Positions 1 through 6,706 of a stretch of 10,732 nt of DNA are shown here, one piece after another (the first letter of the stretch is position 1; each line of letters opens with the position of its first letter). Both the position numbers and the translations under genes were made by a program. The notes below the pieces were generated by a model. The model had not been told where the DNA came from. It saw nothing but the letters and a program-made list of their open reading frames with translations, and ran no database searches. The DNA is from Patescibacteria group bacterium (GTDB taxonomy: Bacteria > Patescibacteriota > Minisyncoccia > Minisyncoccales > GWA2-46-15): contig JAHIOR010000026.1 in NCBI GenBank assembly GCA_018895125.1, positions 1 through 10,732 on the forward strand, read 5' to 3'.

Positions 1-881
1 TATATTTGTTTTAGAAATGCAATCACTGATTTGATGACTGGCTTGACCTGTTGATATTGTTTTAGCCCTGAGATTTCATCAAGATTAAACCATTTGACTT
101 CTTTAATGCCGTCGCTGTCTTCTATTTTTAATTCATTCTCCGGTAAAGCTTCAAACAAAAAGTCCATTACTTTTCTTCTAATGACTCCTTTCTCGGGTTC
201 ATGGGCAATATATTCTCTTTCCCCGAGTTTTTTGATAACTTTTAAGTCTTTTAAGCCAAGCTCTTCTTTGATTTCTCTCAAAGCGGTTTGTTCCGCAGTC
301 TCGTCTGTTTCAGTATGGCCCTTAGGTAGGGTCCATCTATCGAAGGCGTCTTTAAGAAGCGCGATTTGAAAAACACCTTCGTATTTACGGAAAACAACGC
401 CACCGCTCAAAAGCTCAACTGGAGCTTCATCTTTATGCTTGGCAATTTCTTCTTTTTCAATCTTTTCAATTTCTTTATAAACCGTGCCCAGAACTCCGTT
501 GACAAACCGGCCCGAGCTTTCGCCGCCAAATGATTTAGCCAGTTCAATCGCTTCATTAATGGCTACCTTGGGAGGCACTTCATCTTTTTTAGAATAAAGA
601 AGCTCAGAAAGTCCAATCCGTAAAACATTTCGGTCAACCATAGTGATTTGTTCAAGGGGCCACTCTGGAGCTGATTCAACAATAATCTTATCTATTTGAT
701 CTAAATGGTCAATAACGCCTTTAACAAGTTGCCAAACAAACTCATGGTTTTCCAACCCAGGACCAAACTCTTTTAAGTTTTGGTCAACAATCTTATCAAT
801 TGAGTCTGATTCTTGGCCATAAAAGTCCCATTCGAAAAGGGACTGCATGGCAATCGAACGAGATAGATGACGGCTAGCCAT
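1..881 (-). CDS. nusB: NusB-Nudix fusion protein (3' end at window edge)
   Basis: Read on the minus strand from ATG at 881 this gives 293 uninterrupted codons to the left edge. Residues 1-140 are a NusB domain: the early R-x-A-x-Q-x-LFEWDF helix, the VDRNVLRIGLSELL helix (82-95), and the P-K-VAINEAIELAKSFGGESSGRFVNG-V-LG block (104-132). NusB binds boxA RNA with NusE/S10 and supports rRNA antitermination. After a charged linker (137-152), residues 157-293 form a Nudix hydrolase domain with a perfect Nudix box at 188-210 (G-x5-E-x7-RE-I-x-EE-x-G-L). It is preceded by W-TLPKG, a pattern common in Ap4A-type Nudix enzymes, but the substrate cannot be fixed from sequence. The two window-edge bases read TA, so the stop may fall exactly at the edge. 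The start overlaps the rpmF stop by one base (TAATG), suggesting translational coupling. Both domain calls are firm. The fusion is continuous in frame here, with no sign of a missed stop. Confidence 0.93.
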   Translation of the reverse strand, partial: MASRHLSRSIAMQSLFEWDFYGQESDSIDKIVDQNLKEFGPGLENHEFVWQLVKGVIDHLDQIDKIIVESAPEWPLEQITMVDRNVLRIGLSELLYSKKDEVPPKVAINEAIELAKSFGGESSGRFVNGVLGTVYKEIEKIEKEEIAKHKDEAPVELLSGGVVFRKYEGVFQIALLKDAFDRWTLPKGHTETDETAEQTALREIKEELGLKDLKVIKKLGEREYIAHEPEKGVIRRKVMDFLFEALPENELKIEDSDGIKEVKWFNLDEISGLKQYQQVKPVIKSVIAFLKQI

Positions 882-1129
882 TATGGTTCTTTATTTTCTT
901 GCGGTTCTAAGCCTTTCTTAACTCTTCGCTTTCTTTTCTTTTCCATAGTTTTAGATAAATCAAAATATTCTTTTCCCTGGTAATAACCGCAGTTTTTACA
1001 AATAGTGTGGGGTAAACTAGGCTTTTTGCAGTGGGAACAAATTGTTGAATTTGGGGAATGCAAAAAAATCTGGGATCTTCTCTTGTTCCTTCGGGACTTT
1101 GTATGTCGTTGTTTTGGTACTCCACCCAT
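881..1129 (-). CDS. rpmF: 50S ribosomal protein L32
   Basis: An 82-residue L32, a structural protein of the large subunit. The N-terminus MGGVPKQRHTKSRRNKRRS matches the family's VPKR-x-TSKSRRDKRR signature. Four cysteines form the zinc ribbon (C31-x2-C34 and C44-x2-C47), followed by GYYQGKEYFD as in L32 proteins. The basic tail (residues 60-82, rich in K/R/E) is longer than in 56-60-residue L32 proteins. No Shine-Dalgarno is visible before the ATG; the leader is AT-rich and only about 15 bases long if the promoter at 1151-1179 is used. The gene is followed with a one-base overlap by the NusB-Nudix gene, so the two are probably co-transcribed and coupled. The start is supported by alignment of the first residues with the family. 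Confidence 0.95.
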   Translation of the reverse strand: MGGVPKQRHTKSRRNKRRSQIFLHSPNSTICSHCKKPSLPHTICKNCGYYQGKEYFDLSKTMEKKRKRRVKKGLEPQENKEP

Positions 1130-1150
1130 AAATAAATTTAAACTTTTTTA

Positions 1151-1179
1151 ATCTTAACAAAATATTTATCTTTTGGCAA
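1151..1179 (-). promoter_or_regulatory. Sigma70-type promoter of rpmF
   Basis: On the minus strand TTGCCA (1179-1174) and TAAGAT (1156-1151) are separated by exactly 17 bases. The -10 is preceded by TGT, an extended -10 element. Transcription would start near 1144, leaving a leader of about 15 bases before the rpmF ATG. It lies just downstream of the terminator at 1247-1282, so rpmF would have a transcript separate from the upstream RNA. Inferred from consensus match only. Confidence 0.55.
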
Positions 1180-1246
1180 TGCTCCAGGGCTAATCTGGAA
1201 TCTGATAGCTGCTGATATACCAAAACTTTGTTTTGTTATTAAGGAA

Positions 1247-1282
1247 CAAAAAACTGCTTTCCTTGTTTTACAGAGAAAGCAG
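1247..1282 (-). terminator. Intrinsic terminator of the candidate small RNA
   Basis: On the minus strand CTGCTTTC (1282-1275) pairs perfectly with GAAAGCAG (1261-1254) around a 13-base loop, and six T follow immediately (1253-1248). The plus strand also has a T run (ATTGTTTTTT) after the same stem, so it may act in both directions. Confidence 0.7.
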
Positions 1283-1401
1283 ATTGTTTTTTGACCCTCT
1301 CGAGTTTGCGCAAAACAAAAGTTTTGCGCCGCGGCCCGCATAGGCCTCGTCTATATTACTCAGTGCGGACTCGAGAGGGATAAAACCTCGGGATAAATTC
1401 T
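1247..1401 (-). ncRNA. Candidate structured non-coding RNA (three-way junction), unassigned family
   Basis: Between rnhB and rpmF, minus strand, a promoter at 1408-1436 is followed by about 155 bases ending in an intrinsic terminator. The body folds as a three-way junction on paper. The closing helix P1 is an 11-bp perfect pair (1369-1379 with 1295-1305). P2 (1364-1368 with 1336-1340) stacks directly on P1. P3 is a 9-bp perfect hairpin (1321-1329 with 1308-1316) with a 4-base loop. The loop side of P2 can pair further (ATAG/CTAT). No convincing reading frame with a start signal lies within it. I found no SRP core (GGTCAGG...GGAAGG), no tmRNA tag, no tRNA features and no hammerhead CTGANGA core. 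The alternative is a leader of rpmF, but terminator plus second promoter argue for an independent small RNA. The 5' end is estimated from the -10 box. Confidence 0.55.
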
Positions 1402-1407
1402 GTTTAA

Positions 1408-1436
1408 AGTATACTATGGAAAAAAATACTTGTCAA
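1408..1436 (-). promoter_or_regulatory. Strong sigma70-type promoter upstream of the structured RNA
   Basis: Minus strand: perfect TTGACA (1436-1431), 17-base spacer, TATACT (1413-1408). It begins 4 bases after the rnhB stop codon. Predicted start near 1401. This is one of the two best consensus promoters in the window. Confidence 0.75.
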
Positions 1437-1440
1437 CTTT

Positions 1441-2112
1441 TTAGGCGGCGATCGGGCGAAAGGTTTTTCGATGAATCTCGCAAAACCCGTGTTTTTTAAG
1501 CATTGTCATATGTAGTTTTGTAGCGTAGCCCTTGTGAAGGTCAAACCGGTATTTTGGGTATTTTTCATGATAGTTCGTCATTATTCTGTCTCTGGTAACT
1601 TTGGCAATAACAGAAGCAGCAGCGCAGGAAAAAACTTTTTCATCTCCTTTGATGATTGATTTTTGCGGAACATTAGTGTTGTTAATTTTGAAATTTCCAT
1701 CCAGAATTAAAAAATCAGTTATACCCATTTTTCTACGATCGTGAGAAAATGGGTATAGTTCGGATTTGAGCTTTCTGTTCAGGTTGACGATTGCTTTTGC
1801 CATCGCTAGTTTTGTCGCTTCAAGAATATTAACCCTGTCAATTATTTTTTCTGAAACTTTGCCTATCCCCCACTCAAGATCCGGATGTTCAACAATTAAT
1901 TTGTAAAATTTCTCTCTTTGTTTTGCAGAAAGCTTTTTGGAATCTTTCAATCCTCTGAAATCTTTGTTTATGAATCTTCGATTCGTTATTGAAACTGCCC
2001 CAGCCAGTACCGGTCCGGCCAAAGGCCCCCTTCCTGCCTCATCTAAACCAGCAATAAGTTTATAGCCTTGTTTCCAAAGCCTTTTCTCTTGATAAAGATT
2101 AGGATATGTCAT
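1441..2112 (-). CDS. rnhB: Ribonuclease HII
   Basis: A 223-residue RNase HII, which cleaves RNA in RNA/DNA hybrids and removes misincorporated ribonucleotides from DNA. Family motifs in order are GLDEAGRGPLAGPV (22-35), DSKKLSAKQRE (57-67), NILEATKLAM (95-104), LILDGN (135-140), KGDEKVFSCAAASVIAKVTRD (156-175) and a C-terminal HKGY...H...HR-K-F-RP. The four metal-binding acids expected for the family are present: D24, E25, D138 and D157. Between the helix ending near residue 111 and the DGN strand there is an extra stretch of about 15-17 residues compared with E. coli; at DNA level it coincides with a long inverted repeat (1720-1757). It is divergent from dnaE with a 73-base gap, and no Shine-Dalgarno is visible. 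A TGA-TAAAAT extended -10 (2127-2119) would start transcription at about the ATG itself, i.e. a leaderless mRNA. Confidence 0.96.
   Translation of the reverse strand: MTYPNLYQEKRLWKQGYKLIAGLDEAGRGPLAGPVLAGAVSITNRRFINKDFRGLKDSKKLSAKQREKFYKLIVEHPDLEWGIGKVSEKIIDRVNILEATKLAMAKAIVNLNRKLKSELYPFSHDRRKMGITDFLILDGNFKINNTNVPQKSIIKGDEKVFSCAAASVIAKVTRDRIMTNYHEKYPKYRFDLHKGYATKLHMTMLKKHGFCEIHRKTFRPIAA
1720..1757. repeat. 38-base near-palindrome inside rnhB
   Basis: TATACCCATTTT (1720-1731) is the exact reverse complement of AAAATGGGTATA (1746-1757). The 14-base centre contains the self-complementary ACGATCGT, so nearly the whole element can fold. It stays in frame and encodes the non-conserved residues from about 119 to 131 of RNase HII, exactly where the protein is longer than its relatives. 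Confidence 0.8.
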
Positions 2113-2118
2113 TACAAT

Positions 2119-2127
2119 ATTTTATCA
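2119..2127 (-). promoter_or_regulatory. Possible extended -10 promoter of rnhB
   Basis: On the minus strand TGA-TAAAAT (2127-2119) resembles an extended -10. No well-spaced -35 is present. The start would fall at about the ATG (2112). Weak evidence. Confidence 0.3.
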
Positions 2128-2140
2128 TTTTTATTAATAG

Positions 2141-2177
2141 TTGACTCCCCTTTTGGCAAAAGGTAGAATACTATAAT
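2141..2177 (+). promoter_or_regulatory. dnaE promoter region with internal dyad
   Basis: TTGACT (2141-2146), 17-base spacer and TAGAAT (2164-2169) fit a sigma70 promoter. A perfect TATAAT follows at 2172-2177 but has no -35 at normal distance. Either choice puts the RNA start within about 10 bases of, or at, the dnaE ATG, and no Shine-Dalgarno exists. The spacer contains the dyad CCTTTT-GGC-AAAAGG (2149-2163), which could be an operator or chance. Confidence 0.5.
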
Positions 2178-2185
2178 TTATATTT

Positions 2186-5100
2186 ATGCCCTCAAAATTT
2201 ACTCATTTACACGTCCATTCTCAATACAGCCTGCTTGATGGCTTGCCAAAAATCCCGGATCTTTTAGATTACGTTAAAGAACTCGGCATGGATTCAGTGG
2301 CTTTGACTGATCACGGCGTTCTTTATGGCGCTGTTTCTTTTTATAAAGAAGCGGTTAAAAGAGGCATTAAACCAATCATTGGAGCTGAGCTGTATGTGGC
2401 CAATAACAGCATGACTGACAAGCGTCCTAATATTGATCATAAGCGCTATCATTTGATTCTTTTGGTCAAAAATGAACAGGGGTATAAAAATTTGGTCAAA
2501 CTGATTACCTGCTCGCATCTGGAGGGCTTTTATTATAAGCCGAGAATTGACGAAAAGCTTTTAGCCCAGTACGCCGAGGGTTTGATTGGCATGTCAGCTT
2601 GTCTTCAGGGCCGGATTCCTAAACTAATCTTGGCTAAAAAATTAAAAGAAGCTGAAGAAAAAGCTCTTAAATACCAAGAAATCTTTGGCAAAGGTAATTT
2701 CTATCTTGAATTGCAACATCACAAAAGCATTAAAGAGCAGGAAGCTTTGAATGATGGTTTGATTGCCCTATCAAAGAAAACCGGCATTCCTTTGGTCGCC
2801 ACTCAAGACCTTCATTACTTGAGGCCAGAAGATGCTGAAGCTCAAGATGTTTTAATGTTGATCAATACCGGCGCTGATCCCAATGATCCGGAAAGACTAA
2901 CTATGAAACAGGATGATTTTTCCATGACTCCGCCCGAAGAAATGAAAAAGATCTTTGCCAAAACCCCGGAAGCTATTAGCAATACCCAAAAAATTGTAGA
3001 TTTATGCAATTTCAAATTGGAGCTTGGCAAAACAAAGTTGCCTGGCTTCGACGTTCCCGGCAACAAGACCGCAGATGAATATTTAAGAGAGTTGGTTTTT
3101 GAAAAGCTTAAAAACAGGTACCCGGATCCGGATAAGAAAGTTGAAGAACGGATTGAATACGAATTGTCAGTGATCACCAAGACCGGCTTTGCTTCATATT
3201 TTTTAATTGTTCAGGATTTTGTTAATTGGGCCAAGCAAAACCGGATTATTGTCGGCCCAGGAAGAGGTTCTGCGCCCGGTTCCATTGTTTCCTATATTTT
3301 AGGCATTACCGCGGTCGATCCTCTGAAATACGATCTTCTTTTTGAGAGATTCTTGAACCCGGAGAGAATCTCTTTTCCTGATATTGACCTTGATTTTACC
3401 GACCGCAGAAGGGATGAAGTGATAAACTATGTTTCCGAAAAATACGGCCGCGATAAAGTCGCCCAAATTATTACTTTCGGCACCATGGCGGCTCGGGCTG
3501 CCATTCGAGACGTGGGCCGGGCCTTGCAATATGAATACTCTTATTGTGACAAACTGGCCAAGATGATTCCCTTTGGTTTTACTCTTAAAGATACCTTAAA
3601 AAAGATTAAGGAGTTCAAGGACTTTTATGAGGAAGATATAAAAGCTAAGAGATTAGTTGATTTAGCAATGAAACTTGAGGGTGTGGCCCGCCATGCCTCA
3701 ACCCATGCTTGCGGCGTGGTTATCGGCGACCAGCCGCTGGACAATATCGTTCCCTTGCAGCATCCAACCCAGAATGATCAGAACATTGTTACCCAATATG
3801 ATATGAAGGCCATTGAAGATCTGGGCCTTCTAAAAATGGACTTTTTAGGATTGAAGAATTTAACTGTGATTGAAGACACTCTTTCCAGGATTTATGTTAT
3901 CCACAACAAAAGCATTGATATTGAGAAAATCCCTTTAGATGATAAGAAGGTCTTTAAGAATTTAAGGGATGGCCGGACTGCCGGAGTTTTCCAGCTAGAA
4001 GGTTCGGGAATGACCAGATACTTGAAAGAATTAAAGCCAACTGAGTTTGAAGATATTGTTGCCATGATTACCCTTTTCCGTCCCGGGCCAATGGAGTTTA
4101 TCCCCTCCTACATCAAAAGAAAGCACGGTAAAGAAAAGATTGAATACTTACATCCAAAGCTAGAACCAATTTTAAAAAAGACTTACGGAATTTGCGTTAC
4201 TGGTGATACGCGGATTCAATTGGCAAATCCAGGAAGTGTTCTTTCTATTAAAGAAGCTGTTAATTCTCCGGACTCATTAACCGTTCAAGCTTTTGATGGT
4301 CAATCGTTTGTAAAAGACAAGATAATAACCAAGTTTGATAACGGGATTAAAAATGTTTATAAGATTAAGCTGCGTACTGGAAAACAAATTAAGGCAACTG
4401 CCGATCATCAATTTTTAACTCCTTTTGGTTGGAAAAAAGTAAAAGAGCTCTCTTTCGGAGACTTTTTAGCTACTCCTCGAAAATTATTTTCAGGAGTTAA
4501 TAACTTTAATGAAAATAAGCTTAAGATTCTTGCCTATCTTATTGCTGATGGTTCTTTAACTAGCGGTTCAAGTAGTTATTTTGTTAACAAAGACAAGATA
4601 TTGCTTCAAGATTTCAAAAAACGAGCAGAATCAGGTTTTGATAATTTAAAAATTACCTTTACGAAACATTTTAGAGGAGTTAAAAGGGCTAACCCCTCAA
4701 GATTATACAGAAACGACGTTTTTTATCATGAAGCTAATAGTTTATTAAAATGGCTTAGAGAATTGGGGTTAAAAAGCAAAGATGCTGGAAAAAACTCTGC
4801 TGAAAAATTCGTTCCAAGCTTTGTCTTTAAGCTTAATGAAAAGCTTATGTCTAGTTTTTTAGCCACCTTATGGGATTGCGATGGCGGCATTGCTGCTAAA
4901 ATGGCGTATTTAACTACTATTTCTGAAAAATTGGCTTATGATATTCAAACACTAGTCCTTAAACTTGGTATAAATTGTTATATTTATCAGCAATCAAAAT
5001 ATAAAAACAGAAAGGGACAAATAACGCCAGTTTATAGGGCAGTTATTTATAATCTTGCCGCATTTTCAAAAAAGATTGGTCAGCGGATGCTATCTAGTAA

Positions 5101-6637
5101 GAAGAAACTTTTAAAAAACATTAAGATAGATGCCGACTATAAGGATTTTGTTCCGCGACAAATTTTTCTTGATATTCTCAAAAAATATTTAAACGATCAT
5201 AATATTTCTCAAAGATCATTTTCTTTGCAACACGGAATAAATAGAAGCTGTCTTTGGGGAAAAATCGGAAAAAATAGAAACCGTCTTAATTGTAAGATAG
5301 CTGAAAAAATAGCTAAAGTTGTAAATAACGATAAATTAAATGAAATTCTCAATAAAAACATAAGGTGGGAGGACATTGTTTTAATTGATTCTGCGGGTAA
5401 GGAACAGGTTTATGATGTTGAGATAAAAAATGCCCATAACTTTGTAGCAAATAATATTGTTTCTCATAATTGTATTTATCAGGAACAGCTGTTGCAGATT
5501 GCCAGGGATTTGGCTGGCTTTTCCTACGGCCAAGCAGATATTTTAAGAAAAGCCATTGGTAAAAAGATTAAGTCTTTGCTTGATGAACAGAAAGACAAGC
5601 TTATCCAGGGCATGAGGGATAATGAGGTTTCGGATCGGGTTGCTAAGGAAATCTGGGAATGGATTTTGCCTTTTGCCCAATATGGTTTTAATCGCAGTCA
5701 TAGTTGTTGCTACGCTCTAATTGCCTACCAGACTGCCTGGTTGAAAACCAATTATCCGGTGGAATTCATGGCATCCTTGCTGACCTCAGAAAGACACGAT
5801 ATTGAAAAAATAGCTTTTTTGATTGAAGAATGCAAAAGAATGAAAATCGAGGTTTTGCCCCCGGATATTAATGAAAGCCTGACCAATTTTACTGTTGTTC
5901 CCGGCCAACAAGAAATTAGGTTTGGGCTGTCAGCCATAAAAAACGTTGGCAATAACATTGTTAAAGCCATCACCCAAGAAAGGAAAGAAGGAGGTTCCTT
6001 TAAAAACCTGGGCAACTTCCTGTCGAGAATTAATTCAAAAGATCTTAATAAAAAATCATTGGAAAGCATGACTCGGGCCGGTGTTTTTGATTCAATCATT
6101 GAAAGAAATCAGATCCTTTCTAATATCGAAGATATCTTGGAGTTTAACCGCGAGCACCAAAAGAAAAAGGACTCGGGACAAAGAAACTTATTTGAGGGCA
6201 AAATTAATCTTGGTTCTGACATCCGTCTGGTTTCAGCTGTCCCGGCTTCAAAGAAAGAAAAACTTGAATGGGAAAAAGAGCTTTTAGGGCTTTTCATTAC
6301 TTCTCATCCCTTGGATAGCTTTAAGGCTATTTTTGATAAAAAAGCTTCTCCTTTAGAAAGGATTACCAGGCAGGTTGAGGGCAAAAAAATCAGGGTAGCC
6401 GGCATTCTTTCTAACTTAAAGAAGATCATCACTAAAAACGGCAAGCCAATGCTGTTTGTCAAACTCGAAGATCTGACTGATAAGATCGAGGTTGTGGTTT
6501 TCCCCTCTATTTTAGAAAGGAATCCCCTATGTTTTAGGGAAAATAAGATTGTTTTTATCACTGGCCGGGTCAGTTATAAGGATAACTCCCCGAAGATTAT
6601 CTGCGACGACGTCCAGGAGATTATAGAAACTGATTAA
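2186..6637 (+). CDS. dnaE: DNA polymerase III alpha subunit (DnaE1 type), intein-containing precursor
   Basis: The replicative polymerase subunit that copies the chromosome. The 1483-residue precursor minus a 426-residue intein (670-1095) leaves a 1057-residue polymerase, slightly short for DnaE1. An N-terminal PHP domain begins HLHVHSQYSLLDG (7-19) and keeps TDHG (41-44), SAC (137-139) and QDLH (207-210), so many metal-binding positions survive and a PHP exonuclease activity is possible. The polymerase core contains GPGRGSAPGS (357-366) and PDIDLDF (398-404), with catalytic D401 and D403. The third aspartate is in KMDFLGLKNL (D552), and FRPGPMEFIP follows at 631-640. After the intein come YQEQ, FNRSHS and ALIAYQTAWLK, then the helix-hairpin-helix region and a C-terminal OB fold (roughly 1395-1475). 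ATG at 2186 is chosen because PHP homology begins at once; there is no Shine-Dalgarno. TAA ends the gene before a bidirectional terminator. Confidence 0.97.
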   Translation: MPSKFTHLHVHSQYSLLDGLPKIPDLLDYVKELGMDSVALTDHGVLYGAVSFYKEAVKRGIKPIIGAELYVANNSMTDKRPNIDHKRYHLILLVKNEQGYKNLVKLITCSHLEGFYYKPRIDEKLLAQYAEGLIGMSACLQGRIPKLILAKKLKEAEEKALKYQEIFGKGNFYLELQHHKSIKEQEALNDGLIALSKKTGIPLVATQDLHYLRPEDAEAQDVLMLINTGADPNDPERLTMKQDDFSMTPPEEMKKIFAKTPEAISNTQKIVDLCNFKLELGKTKLPGFDVPGNKTADEYLRELVFEKLKNRYPDPDKKVEERIEYELSVITKTGFASYFLIVQDFVNWAKQNRIIVGPGRGSAPGSIVSYILGITAVDPLKYDLLFERFLNPERISFPDIDLDFTDRRRDEVINYVSEKYGRDKVAQIITFGTMAARAAIRDVGRALQYEYSYCDKLAKMIPFGFTLKDTLKKIKEFKDFYEEDIKAKRLVDLAMKLEGVARHASTHACGVVIGDQPLDNIVPLQHPTQNDQNIVTQYDMKAIEDLGLLKMDFLGLKNLTVIEDTLSRIYVIHNKSIDIEKIPLDDKKVFKNLRDGRTAGVFQLEGSGMTRYLKELKPTEFEDIVAMITLFRPGPMEFIPSYIKRKHGKEKIEYLHPKLEPILKKTYGICVTGDTRIQLANPGSVLSIKEAVNSPDSLTVQAFDGQSFVKDKIITKFDNGIKNVYKIKLRTGKQIKATADHQFLTPFGWKKVKELSFGDFLATPRKLFSGVNNFNENKLKILAYLIADGSLTSGSSSYFVNKDKILLQDFKKRAESGFDNLKITFTKHFRGVKRANPSRLYRNDVFYHEANSLLKWLRELGLKSKDAGKNSAEKFVPSFVFKLNEKLMSSFLATLWDCDGGIAAKMAYLTTISEKLAYDIQTLVLKLGINCYIYQQSKYKNRKGQITPVYRAVIYNLAAFSKKIGQRMLSSKKKLLKNIKIDADYKDFVPRQIFLDILKKYLNDHNISQRSFSLQHGINRSCLWGKIGKNRNRLNCKIAEKIAKVVNNDKLNEILNKNIRWEDIVLIDSAGKEQVYDVEIKNAHNFVANNIVSHNCIYQEQLLQIARDLAGFSYGQADILRKAIGKKIKSLLDEQKDKLIQGMRDNEVSDRVAKEIWEWILPFAQYGFNRSHSCCYALIAYQTAWLKTNYPVEFMASLLTSERHDIEKIAFLIEECKRMKIEVLPPDINESLTNFTVVPGQQEIRFGLSAIKNVGNNIVKAITQERKEGGSFKNLGNFLSRINSKDLNKKSLESMTRAGVFDSIIERNQILSNIEDILEFNREHQKKKDSGQRNLFEGKINLGSDIRLVSAVPASKKEKLEWEKELLGLFITSHPLDSFKAIFDKKASPLERITRQVEGKKIRVAGILSNLKKIITKNGKPMLFVKLEDLTDKIEVVVFPSILERNPLCFRENKIVFITGRVSYKDNSPKIICDDVQEIIETD
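4193..5470 (+). mobile_element. Intein with LAGLIDADG homing endonuclease in dnaE
   Basis: Codons 670-1095 of dnaE form an in-frame intein that should excise itself from the protein. Splicing block A is C670-VTGDT. Block B has T738-x2-H741 in KATADHQFLTP. Block F is VYDVEIKNAHNFVANN (1075-1090). Block G is VSHN with penultimate H1094 and terminal N1095, followed by C1096 as first C-extein residue. All catalytic residues for standard class 1 splicing are present. Two LAGLIDADG helices, LAYLIADGS (782-790, D788) and FLATLWDCDGG (891-901, D899), keep their acidic residues, so the endonuclease may be active. Residues about 985-1050 look like an added helix-turn-helix DNA-binding segment. The DNA here is visibly more AT-rich than the flanking exteins, consistent with horizontal acquisition. 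The site YGI/C-YQEQ differs from the cyanobacterial split-intein site, which lies by the FNKSHS motif. Confidence 0.95.
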
Positions 6638-6681
6638 AAAAACAGGCGAGGAACGACTTTTGATCGTTCCTCATTGTGCCT
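6636..6681. terminator. Bidirectional terminator between dnaE and the convergent small gene
   Basis: GAGGAACGA (6648-6656) pairs with TCGTTCCTC (6664-6672) around a 7-base loop, and flanking AGGC/GCCT can extend the stem past a bulge. On the minus strand it is followed by a run of seven T (6642-6636); on the plus strand only GCCTTT follows. It would end the minus-strand small gene best and probably dnaE as well. Convergent genes sharing one hairpin is the expected layout. Confidence 0.65.
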
Positions 6682-6687
6682 TTATGT

Positions 6688-6706
6688 AGCGCCTTACGGC
6701 GCTTTT
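6688..6706 (+). terminator. Second weak hairpin after dnaE
   Basis: AGCGCC-TTAC-GGCGCT (6688-6703) forms a 6-bp GC-rich hairpin followed by TTT. It overlaps the stop codon of the convergent small gene. Possibly a backup terminator for dnaE. Confidence 0.4.

Noticed and set aside
94..369. 91-residue plus-strand frame
   Set aside because: Antisense shadow of the Nudix domain, which carries an exact Nudix box on the other strand.
1138..1341. 67-residue minus-strand frame in the rnhB-rpmF gap
   Set aside because: It runs through the structured RNA, the terminator and the rpmF promoter, has no ribosome site and resembles no protein.
1247..1401. SRP RNA, tmRNA, tRNA, hammerhead ribozyme or TPP riboswitch
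   Set aside because: The conserved cores of these families (for example GGTCAGG/GGAAGG, CTGATGA, CCA end) are absent.
4193..5470. Cyanobacterial-type split DnaE intein
   Set aside because: The intein is continuous, contains an endonuclease, and sits at the YQEQ motif, not at the site next to FNRSHS.
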